The translations under genes were made by a program, and so were the position numbers. Shown in pieces: positions 1 through 7,789 of a DNA stretch of 64,000 nucleotides; position 1 is the first letter of the stretch; the number at the start of each line of letters is the position of its first letter. Source of the DNA: Ryuthela nishihirai (lineage: Eukaryota; Arthropoda; Arachnida; Araneae; Heptathelidae); assembly GCA_038380435.1 (NCBI GenBank), contig JAWZYU010000007.1:27011001-27075000 (forward strand), given 5' to 3'. Below the pieces are notes generated by a model. The model was not told the DNA's origin. It made no database searches and saw nothing but the letters and a program-made list of their open reading frames with translations.

Positions 1-1214
1 ACTGCAGTTTACGACCCTGATGCACTTTCAACTGAGCCATCCCTGCCTTCTGACCACTCTTTAGAAAGAATAATCCATATCTCTCTGTTGGATTTAAATT
101 CAATATAGGTAACACTTAGCAAATAACTTTATTCACTTGTGAACAATTACTCCTTATATTCCTATCCCCGACTGGCATCGCTTTCCGAGGAATTTCAGTC
201 TTGTTGGAAGAAAGAAGAGAGTTCCAACAGGACTGTAACTTCCTCGGAGAACGATCACTGTCAGGGATAGAAATCACAAGTAAATAAAGTTATATTTTTC
301 CTGTATTGAATTTAAATACTTATTCTAAGAGTGTTATGAATTCAACTGTTATTTCTATTGGATTTTCGAAGTTTGATGAGTTGCAGTAAAAAAAAAAACT
401 ATTTCAGCTCGGGAAATGGAACACATAGCGTTTGCGGTTTTTCTAATCCATTAAATATCTGCTCATTGCATCTAAACTGCCAGTAATGATAGTTACGGCT
501 GACTATCCAAGGATCTCATATATGACCCTTTTCACCTAAGATGCCTTCTTGAAGAAAGTTTACTGTGCCCAAGACTTACAGATAATTTTAATTGAATGCA
601 TTCAACGTATAACGTACAACAGTCGACAGATCAACGCTTAAAACCATTAACCAAAGATATCGAAAAATTTTTCAAAATCAAGGAAAAATTATCAACTCTG
701 ATAGGTCATTCATTTATTGCCATCGAACAATCATTATTTCAAGCAGAACAGAGAAATGCATTTCAGATTAACGATCATTATTTTAAATAGCATCATAATT
801 TGCGACTTCTTAAAATTCCTCATTCATATTATGAGACAAAAAGGAATCCTCTGGAATAATGCACAGGCCACAGTGCACCTTTTCGTAGTTTACTATTAGT
901 AGGAACTAAGAACATTTGTCATGAAAGCTTTGTTATACTATCCCATTATTTTCATCATAATCATTCACAACAGTTCATTCTGTTCATTAACATTTAATTG
1001 ATTTTTTAAACGAAGAAGTTCAAATTAAACCTGAGTAATTGTATACTTTTCGGACAGGTCAGAAAGACAATATGTATAAAAGTTGCAAACAAAGCAACAA
1101 AACATTAATCCATTTCTCCAAGCTCAAAAGCAGAAATCATTACATGGTATGATGATTTGGAACTTTAAATGATGCGAGTTTTGAATATAGAAAGCAGTGG
1201 TGGATAGAGAGTAT
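1..1214. other. AT-rich non-coding spacer
   Basis: No coding sequence is supported. The open frames here are short, and neither their composition nor their motifs suggest a gene. The stretch holds one imperfect foldback structure (about 90-318) and otherwise low-complexity AT-rich DNA up to the 5' LTR. Confidence 0.6.
90..318. mobile_element. Imperfect foldback (MITE-like) element
   Basis: The two halves are imperfect reverse complements. ATTTAAATTCAATATAGG near 91-108 pairs with CCTGTATTGAATTTAAAT near 300-317. Inward, the ATAACTTTATT / AATAAAGTTAT and TTCCGAGGAA / TTCCTCGGA blocks also pair, around a short purine-rich loop near 205-215. No open frame lies inside. The structure fits a small non-autonomous DNA transposon, but no clear target duplication was found, so a simple inverted duplication is possible. 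Confidence 0.5.
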
Positions 1215-1767
1215 TGTTACGACAGATGAACGCGCTACAGTGACTTCACGAGTTAACGTGATTGTAACCCTCGTGTGTGCTTCTACGTGAGATTCAATTA
1301 GCCAACGATTTGGAACTTAGAACAGTTCAGAAGAAGCAGAATGAAAATATAGTAGTGTGCAGTGTGTTAAAGTTCTGAGATCTGAAAGGTTGTTCAGATG
1401 GTTTGAGTCTGTGCGCGATAAGTAAAAGTCAAGAAGTATCTTGTATTGGTGTGTGCACGGGCGGTAGTTATGTTTTGCTAGAGGATACGTCTAGTGATCT
1501 AACAAGAAGAAGGATTCTTTATACCTTGTATATAAGGTATTCAAGAGACACGACAGACAGTATAGAGGTAAAAGTTTAGTAGTATAGACTGAGTTGTGTA
1601 CTCTGTGCAGGAATGTTAATGACTTTTGCATGTTAGTAGTCGATTTGTTTATGAAAAACTACATCCATATTTTCTTTGTAACGATTTGCATTGTATTACA
1701 TTTGGCTTTAAAATATAGTTATTATTACTCACGTCCAGTGCATATTCGTATCTTGTAATTCGCAACA
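1215..1767 (+). repeat. 5' LTR
   Basis: 553 bp, TG...CA termini, preceded by target duplication GTAT. It differs from the 3' LTR at about five sites, for example near the AATATAG[T/C]AG and ACCT[T/G]GTATA positions. A TATA-like TATATAAGG near 1530 could serve the promoter. Confidence 0.95.
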
Positions 1768-1769
1768 TT

Positions 1770-1787
1770 TGGTGTCAGGAGTGGGAT
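1770..1787 (+). promoter_or_regulatory. Primer-binding site complementary to tRNA-Leu(CAG)
   Basis: TGGTGTCAGGAGTGGGAT starts two bases after the 5' LTR. It is the complement of the 3' end of metazoan tRNA-Leu(CAG) including CCA, as I recall that tRNA (…ATCCCACTCCTGACA-CCA), over 18 of 18 positions. It would prime minus-strand cDNA synthesis. Confidence 0.85.
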
Positions 1788-1798
1788 CATTTAATTGA

Positions 1799-2860
1799 AT
1801 GCCTTTCACTAGAAGTATGGATGAGTTAATAAAGCTGATGACTGACCTGAAAGCCGATATGGCTACACAGAAAACATACATTAAAGGTGAAATAGCTGCC
1901 CAGAGAAGCGAAATGGCCGCACAAAATAATGAGTTGAGAAATAAAATAGGTGACCTGGCCGCACAAAATAATGAGTTGAGAACTGAGATAGTTTCTCAAA
2001 AAGATGATTTGAAAGCCGAAATAGCCGCACAAAATACTGAGATGGGAGCTGAAGTGGCTTCTCAAGTTGGTAAGATTATTGATCAGTTCAAGGATATTAA
2101 AACCGAACTCAATAGACAATGCAATGGCTTAAATGTTGAATTTGTCAGTGAAAAAGATGATCTTGATAGTGTTAAGTTAGATTGTAAACATGGAAAAGAG
2201 AAAGGCAACGCATGTCAAAATGTGAATCCAAAACCAATAGGTGAAATTTGCGAAACTAACAGCACTGGAGGTAACAGTATAGATGAACAATGTTTTAAAG
2301 ATGCTAACCATAAGAATATTGTTGGGCAGTATAAAAATTATAGGAACAAAATTATGCAAGAAGCGAGAGCTGGTAGAGATGTTGTTACAGTTAAGACAAC
2401 GAAATTGGTTGAAGGTGAATATATCTCCAGCAGTGGGAGCTATAGTACAGATGAACATAATGCTGATGCGGGAAAGAAACGATGCGGAACCAGAAAACAT
2501 TCCAAGATCCTTCGCTATCTGAAAAAGAAGCAATTTAAGAAACGATGCGGAACCAGAAAACATTCCGGGATTCTTCGCTATCTGAAAAAGAAGCAATGTA
2601 GATTCAATTCGTTTTTACAAAATTCGACGGACAGGAGAAGCTCGCTGGGGCAGCGGCGTTCTGATGAAGCCTTCATATGGATTGAAGAGATCTCAAGAGA
2701 GATGGAGAAAGTGCGAGAGGACTGCGAGAGGAAGACTACAAAAGAATCGAATCTTCGCAAGAAAGGAGAATCTCGAAATGTGGATCTGCTACTGGAAATC
2801 AAGAAACGTAGAGATAGCGCAGATAATGCCTTTGACCACGCAACTACTGGTAATGCATGA
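1799..2860 (+). CDS. Gag-position coiled-coil protein of the LTR element
   Basis: 353-codon frame whose ATG lies 11 bases after the primer-binding site, the normal gag position. The first ~120 residues form heptad-like repeats of an AAQNNELR/EI type, predicting a long coiled coil for multimerisation. Residues ~225-267 contain a 21-residue unit twice (KKRCGTRKHS core), from a 63-bp tandem duplication. The C-terminal third is basic and charged. I see no capsid domain; just downstream, around 2865-2905, is a poor zinc-knuckle-like remnant in another frame. The 3' part may be frameshifted gag. Function is inferred from position only. Confidence 0.6.
   Translation: MPFTRSMDELIKLMTDLKADMATQKTYIKGEIAAQRSEMAAQNNELRNKIGDLAAQNNELRTEIVSQKDDLKAEIAAQNTEMGAEVASQVGKIIDQFKDIKTELNRQCNGLNVEFVSEKDDLDSVKLDCKHGKEKGNACQNVNPKPIGEICETNSTGGNSIDEQCFKDANHKNIVGQYKNYRNKIMQEARAGRDVVTVKTTKLVEGEYISSSGSYSTDEHNADAGKKRCGTRKHSKILRYLKKKQFKKRCGTRKHSGILRYLKKKQCRFNSFLQNSTDRRSSLGQRRSDEAFIWIEEISREMEKVREDCERKTTKESNLRKKGESRNVDLLLEIKKRRDSADNAFDHATTGNA
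2474..2599 (+). repeat. 63-bp tandem duplication inside the gag-like frame
   Basis: Two adjacent 63-bp units (2474-2536, 2537-2599) with a handful of differences. Each encodes 21 residues in the same frame, so the duplication keeps the reading frame open. Confidence 0.9.
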
Positions 2861-3042
2861 CAGAGTGTCTATGTCGCTGGTGACATGTCTAGGAACTGTG
2901 AAGAACAATCACACAGATCAGAGAGCTGTGAGACTATACAGTACGCTTTGCACTTCAAAATACCTAGGTATACAAGTCTGGCAGATCTGAAGAGAGATCC
3001 ACCCGAAAGGTATTCTATTCCTCGCCGTCAGCAAAATGCGTC

Positions 3043-3612
3043 ATGGACAATTATCGCAAAGGCAGAGTAACGAGTGGTAATGAGGGGGAACGAAACAGAG
3101 ATTACGTTTCGCAGAGTGGTCCGAGTAAAGAAGAGGCGTCCATTCATCATAGATACAAAGTGCCATTCGACGTTACTGGGGAAGTCGGAGAGATTTTTCC
3201 GAAGCATATAGCCACACTCGAATCGTTTATAGAAAGTGGGGATTTAAGAAAGAAGAATTCCGAAGAATGGCTTAGAAGCGTAACAGGTGATGCTAGTAAA
3301 GGAGCTTCACGCAGAGACAGTACTTCAAAGACTAACTTTCTGGATGAAACTAAGCCTCAGAGTTACGATCAGAGAGAAGTGAAGCCCTCAGACAATCTCA
3401 ACGTAGCCATGCTGAATTTCTTTTCTGAAAAGTCAATGCGCAGATTTGGACATTATAACCATTTAGATTATAAGGATATAGAAAAGTTTAATCACGACTA
3501 CAAGAGCTCTAAAGTGGACTCATGTTATCACGACTACAAGAGCTCTAAAGTGGCTCATGTTACAAAACTCGTCGCTGATCTCCAGAATGAACAATTTGGC
3601 AATCATGACTGA
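3043..3612 (+). CDS. Unidentified open frame inside the LTR element
   Basis: 189 codons, hydrophilic and rich in Lys, Ser and Asp, with no recognised domain. A 36-bp tandem duplication (3493-3563) gives the repeated HDYKSSKV motif near the C-terminus. The frame ends just before the 538-bp insertion. It is in the same phase as the thymidine phosphorylase-like frame beyond that insertion, so before the insertion and the TGA at 3610 the two may have been one longer frame. It could be gag spacer, captured sequence or noise. Confidence 0.4.
   Translation: MDNYRKGRVTSGNEGERNRDYVSQSGPSKEEASIHHRYKVPFDVTGEVGEIFPKHIATLESFIESGDLRKKNSEEWLRSVTGDASKGASRRDSTSKTNFLDETKPQSYDQREVKPSDNLNVAMLNFFSEKSMRRFGHYNHLDYKDIEKFNHDYKSSKVDSCYHDYKSSKVAHVTKLVADLQNEQFGNHD
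3493..3563 (+). repeat. 36-bp tandem duplication
   Basis: CACGACTACAAGAGCTCTAA begins at 3493 and again at 3529, period 36 bp, two near-identical units that keep the surrounding frame open. Confidence 0.88.
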
Positions 3613-3618
3613 TATTTC

Positions 3619-4188
3619 CCTGGCTAATTACAATTGATCTCTATGTTGCGATCTTGTGCAACCACGGCAATTCCCGGTTCCGCCTGACAGCACTACCTGG
3701 TTAAAGAAAAGCCATGACTATCTAGAGCCGGGGGCAAGGAATACGCCCTATAGGCGCACCTCAACCCCGGCCTCACATGGCAGCAGTCCTATAGAAGGAA
3801 AGCTAACCACCGGAAGAAACCTAAATTTAATCTATTCCCCGGTTTGCAAATGTGCAAGGATATAAAGATCCAAGCTCGATCGGCACCCGGGGTGGAGACT
3901 CTTAGTAGGACCCAGACTTTTTGGACGGCTCGTGCCTACTAGGCAGGAGGGACCTTTCGACCGAGCCGTCGAACTGACCACCCAAGGTCCCTGAGGTGAG
4001 GTCTCCGACGCCGTCACCACCCGACCGGCAATCAAGCCGGCCAGCAGCGTCTTCGACCTCGGTTGGCCTTGGCCATGTCCAACCGGTACCCTAATCCGGC
4101 TGGCACAGCCTTCAGCCGGATTGCTGGGCCCTAGGCCCCCCCACCACGAAAGGTGGTCCCCTATTGGGGGGGCCTGGCTAATTACAAT
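3619..4188. mobile_element. 538-bp GC-rich insertion with 16-bp target duplication
   Basis: CCTGGCTAATTACAAT occurs at 3619-3634 and again at 4173-4188, bracketing 538 bp (3635-4172). That segment is far more GC-rich than its surroundings and rich in CCGG and CGACC motifs. A 16-bp duplication fits target-primed reverse transcription (LINE, SINE or retrocopy). There is no poly-A tail; the plus-strand end is a run of G. The open frames inside look like random GC-rich frames. Identity is unknown: it may be the end of a non-LTR element or a non-autonomous retroposon. Confidence 0.75.
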
Positions 4189-4206
4189 GAGAGCTCCAAG
4201 AAAGTG

Positions 4207-5385
4207 AATTCGGAAGAAACAGCAACTATGACCTCCTCGGGTCATGTGTTTTGCTGGAGACCCGAGTGTCGCCATCGGATGGTAGATAAACACAGCACAG
4301 GAGGTGTCGGCGACAAAGTGAGTCTTGTCTTGGCTCCTGCACTTGCTGCTTTAGGTCTCAAGGTCCCTATGATCTCCGGTCGTGCTCTCCAATTGACGGG
4401 AGATACTCTGGACAAATTGGAATCCGTCCCTGGCTTCACAGTCGACTGCACTAAAGATAAAATCGAGCAGATGATGGAAGACGTCGGATCAGATGATGGA
4501 AGACATCGTAGGATAAAATCGAGCAGATGATGGAAGACGTCGGAGCAGATGATGGAAGACATCGTAGGACAGACAGAGGAGCTGGTGCCAACAGATAAGG
4601 AGATTTACCGCTGCAAGGATCTGACGGCTACCGTAGATAGCGTTCCTCTAATGAGATGCTCAGTTGTGTCCAAAAAGCTGGCTGAAGGAGTGTGCGCTTT
4701 GGTTTATGATGTTGAATTCGGAAAAGGAGCTATTGATCTCATCAGTACAGAAGATGTTGCTGTTTATTTAGTTAAGAAAATGGTTGCAGCATCACAAACT
4801 CGTGGAATGAAGAGTTTGAGTTGTTCAGCTGTTATCAGCAACATGGATTCACCTCTTGAAAACTCTGTTGACAACTCTCTGGAAGTGATGGAAGCTGTTC
4901 AGTGTTTCCTTGGTAACGGATCCTTGGAACTGCAAGAGCTCGTCGAAGAGTTAGGAGGAGAACTTCTGCGTTTGGTGAACATTGTGGATAATAGGGTAGA
5001 TGAAGCATCACGTGCCCGCAAGGTTCTGCATAACGGCAATGCTTTGAACAAGTTTCGTAACATGTTAATAGAACAAGGAGTATCTGAAGATGTTGCAAGC
5101 TGGCTATGTGAAGGTAAAACAGAAAAAATATTGCTAGCAGCCCGACACATCACTGATTTCACTTATACAGGAGAAACAGGTAAGGTTGTCGGATTAGAAG
5201 CTGCAGTTCTAGCAAGAGTATGGAAGGAGGAGATGGACCGAAGCGCTAAAAAGAATTATGGAGCTGATATTATATTTGTGAAGCACCTTGGGGATCAAAT
5301 TGAATCGGGTGAAATATGGCTGAAGGTTCATCACGACAGTTCTGAATTAAGTGAAAGTCAACTGACAAAATGGTCAGACTGGAGG
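4207..5385 (+). pseudogene. Thymidine phosphorylase-like coding sequence captured in the LTR element
   Basis: The conceptual product carries the phosphate-loop signature DKHSTGGVGDK at 4285-4317, then a KVPMISGR block, LTATVDS...SKK (about 4620-4680), and a C-terminal PYNP-like domain ending near KVHHD (about 5335). This spans the central and C-terminal parts of thymidine phosphorylase, the enzyme that cleaves thymidine with phosphate. The N-terminal helical domain is absent. It is uninterrupted by introns. One stop (4528-4530) lies in a small repeat expansion that is in frame overall. Substitutions hit conserved spots: the glycine-rich GRGLG..GG loop reads GRALQLTGD, and the Arg before D-[LV]-TATVDS (Arg171 in E. 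coli numbering) is Lys. Serine and lysine equivalents of the base-binding site remain. It is probably not an active enzyme. Confidence 0.85.
4456..4567 (+). repeat. 56-bp tandem duplication with inner 22-bp repeat
   Basis: Two 56-bp units (4456-4511, 4512-4567) differ at one base, and each holds CAGATGATGGAAGAC twice at a 22-bp step. Shift and counter-shift leave the downstream frame in phase, but the repeat introduces the only stop codon in the thymidine phosphorylase-like region. Confidence 0.9.
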
Positions 5386-5489
5386 ATGAAACTCCTCCCT
5401 AGATTTTATGTCACTAATGACTTTCATTCCTTGTTACTGTTGATAGAATTAAAAATCCAAAGGAGAAAACTTTCGACAAAGAAGAAAAC

Positions 5490-5650
5490 TTTTTACAGGT
5501 TTTGCACGAAAACTGTTAGTCGATTCTCCTCCCTGCGCAGACATAAACGTGTTCACAAGGGCTATAGGCCTTACACGTATTCTGCTTGTGGACGAGGCTT
5601 CAGTGAGAAAGAAAATCTACGTCATAATGTGATTCGCTTCCATTTTGACA
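5490..5650 (+). pseudogene. Degenerate C2H2 zinc-finger pair fused downstream of the thymidine phosphorylase-like region
   Basis: In the same open frame (4549-6057), two finger-like units follow. The first keeps FSSLRRHKRVH but lacks a proper Cys pair. The second, after a Tyr-Arg-Pro-Tyr linker, reads YSACGRGFSEKENLRHNV..FH and keeps one Cys (its partner is Tyr) and the helix/His part. The linker and helix spacing are those of tandem C2H2 transcription-factor fingers. Metal binding is probably lost. The likely source is a second host transcript or a larger chimeric capture. Confidence 0.65.
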
Positions 5651-5861
5651 CAAACATGTGGGATGAACTGAGGAAACACGTGATAATGAAATGTTCTTTT
5701 TATCACCAGAAGCAAAACAAAAGCAATAAACTCGTCACCTTCCTAAAGAAGACAGCCGTCCGTATTTTGAATACAGTGGAACAAAATACGTGTTCACCTA
5801 CTGCTGTAGAGAAAATAACTCCACGTGGAAAGAGGAGACATTCACCGAGACACCAGAGACC

Positions 5862-6057
5862 TTGGGGAGGTCCTGATACAGTAGTTAACAGGATTAACGG
5901 CGTGATGTATCGCATTCGTCGACGTTCAACTACAAAGTGCAAGGTGGTTCCCATGAATCGTTTGGCCCCGTTTCATCGAAGAACTGAAGAAGCTTCGGAA
6001 TCCAGAATTGTTCGGGACGAACAAGACCTAAGGAGGGGGCAGTGTTACGACAGATGA
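5862..6057 (+). pseudogene. Gypsy integrase C-terminal tail
   Basis: The end of the 4549-6057 frame (WGGPDTVVNRINGVMYRIR…KVVPMNRLAPFH) matches the GPY/F-type chromatin-binding tail of Gypsy integrases, in which a W-x-GPY..V..RI…VYRI…K…VH.DRLAPY pattern ends pol. The tail is followed within about 65 bp by the polypurine tract and 3' LTR, the normal end of pol. It shows that the host-like sequence replaced the interior of pol and kept both cis-acting ends. Confidence 0.8.
6030..6042 (+). promoter_or_regulatory. Polypurine tract
   Basis: AAGGAGGGGGCAG directly precedes the TG of the 3' LTR; expected primer site for plus-strand cDNA synthesis. Confidence 0.8.
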
Positions 6058-6595
6058 ACGCGCTACAGTGACTTCACGAGTTAACGTGATTGTAACCCTC
6101 GTGTGTGCTTCTACGTGAGATTCAATTAGCCAACGATTTGGAACTTAGAACAGTTCAGAAGAAGCAGAATGAAAATATAGCAGTGTGCAGTGTGTTAAAG
6201 TTCTGAGATCTGAAAGGTTGTTCAGATGGTTTGAGTCTGTGCGCGATAAGTAAAAGTCAAGAAGTATCTTGTATTGGTGTGTGCACGGGCGGTAGTTATG
6301 TTTTGCTAGAGGATACGTCTAGTGATCTAACAAGAAGAAGGATTCTTTATACCTGGTATATAAGGTATTCAAGAGACACGACAGACAGTATAGAGGTAAA
6401 AGTTTAGTAGTATAGACTGAGTTGTGTACTCTGTGCAGGAATGTTAATGACTTTTGCATGTTAGTAGTCGATTTGTTTATGAAAAACTACATCCATATTT
6501 TCTTTGTAACGATTTGCATTGCATTACATTTGGCTTTAAAATATAGTTATTATTACTCACGTCCAGTGCATATCCGTATTTTGTAATTCGCAACA
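6043..6595 (+). repeat. 3' LTR
   Basis: 553 bp, nearly identical to 1215-1767, and followed by the second copy of the GTAT target duplication (6596-6599). Confidence 0.95.
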
Positions 6596-6724
6596 GTATT
6601 TTAAACACCAATGATGATACAGAACAAGTAAAAATAAGCATTTTACGCACCGGTTATAAACCATAAAGGCCATCTGCTTCTTGCTGTTCCTTGGCAGCAC
6701 CGGATATTTCACTGATACATAGAA

Positions 6725-6890
6725 GAGAAGGGTCTCTCAGTCGGAAGCGTGTAAGCCTCGTTATCTGCACTTCGTAGTTTCGACTATGAGAGCATTCAGA
6801 ATTATCTTTGCTAATCCTCCCCCTCCCCAAGGTGAGAAAGGGGACATCGATGGGGTTGGAAAAGCCGCCGTTCGATGGGTCGGATCTAAA
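6725..6890 (+). mobile_element. Diverged tRNA-derived SINE remnant
   Basis: GGTCTCTCAGTCGGAAGCGTG resembles the A-box region (GGTGGCTCAGTCGGTAGCGCG) of the full SINE at 59024-59411. The later GGGGACATCGATGGGGTTGG and GCCGCCG blocks match its body. Heavily mutated; ends are unclear. Confidence 0.6.
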
Positions 6891-6904
6891 GTTACGCATT
6901 AGAA

Positions 6905-7206
6905 GTTAAACCACGCATAGAAGCTAATAATCTTCCAAGATTTATCCAGGTCTCCTCTATAGGTCTTAAGGAGCCCAATGGCTCCGAGAAGGACACCGGA
7001 CAGCTCTTAGGAGACATATGGAAGCCCCCCGTCAAGACGGCGTGTTCCTTAACATGCACAGGAGATGGCTCTCTTGTTCACAGGGCCACCATATGTCTTC
7101 TAAGAGCTGTCTGGTGTCCTTCTCGGAGACTTTGGGATCCTTAAGACCTATAGAGGAGAGCTGGATAAATCCTGGAAGATCATTAGCTTCTAATGCGTGG
7201 TTTAAC
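6905..7206. repeat. Inverted duplication built on a SINE fragment
   Basis: The ~116-bp arms 6905-7020 and 7090-7206 are close reverse complements, starting GTTAAACCACGCAT and ending ATGCGTGGTTTAAC. The 69-bp loop matches the minus orientation of the SINE body (CCCGTCAAGACGGCGTGTTC, ACATGCACAGG). It looks like a SINE copy folded back on itself. Confidence 0.8.
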
Positions 7207-7789
7207 GGTAGAGCGCTCTGGCATGTATGTATCTAGAAAGTTACGGGTTAAATCCCCCCCCCCCCCCGCGTGACCGATAATTTTTTTTTTTCAGATGAAA
7301 AATTACTGAAGTTTATTTCTACAGGCAATCTATGGTGTGTACTAATGTTGCCTATCATTATTTCAATACGCTGCTCTATCAATCAGTAGCAAATGCAGAG
7401 ATTTCCTGTTGCAATAGAATTCAAGGAATATTTTTGCGGAAGAAATGACTTCTGAGGATGCATAGGACCCGTACCAATCATTAGCAAAATATATTTGGCC
7501 GATGGCAATGGTTATACCATCATGCTTCATAACTATTGCATGAGATATCTGCAGGCTCAACGTCCGATAAATCAGATGATCTTTGATGGGTGTACACACG
7601 TCAATACATTTTTCAACTGATAGGTCGGAACGTTGTGAAGGGTTTTATAGTTAAATCCATGTTGCGCGCAACTCCGCGAGCTGTGAAATTACATCACCAG
7701 AATAACCTGTGTGGCCATTTGCATATTGTTATGTACAGGGGCGTAGCCACGGGGGGGATGGGGGGAGGCTCCACCCAAAATAACTCGGA
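7207..7789. other. Non-coding spacer with homopolymers
   Basis: Contains a C run near 7246-7267 and a T run near 7278-7291. No convincing gene; the open frames are short and unlike any family I recognise. Confidence 0.55.

Larger units (their letters stand above)
1215..6595 (+). mobile_element. Young LTR retrotransposon (Gypsy-type remnant) carrying captured host-like coding sequence
   Basis: Two 553-bp direct repeats (1215-1767, 6043-6595) start TGTTAC and end AACA. They are flanked by the 4-bp repeat GTAT (1211-1214, 6596-6599), the hallmark of integrase-mediated insertion. A primer-binding site follows the 5' LTR and a purine tract (6030-6042) precedes the 3' LTR. By eye the LTRs differ at only about 5 positions, so insertion is recent. 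The internal 4.3 kb lacks recognisable protease, RT and RNase H. It holds a coiled-coil gag-like frame, an unknown frame, a 538-bp insertion, thymidine phosphorylase-like sequence, degenerate C2H2 fingers, and the extreme C-terminus of a Gypsy integrase. It must have been mobilised in trans. Confidence 0.93.

Noticed and set aside
4207..5385. A normal host thymidine phosphorylase gene
   Set aside because: Enclosed by LTRs, N-terminal domain missing, fused to an integrase tail, one stop.
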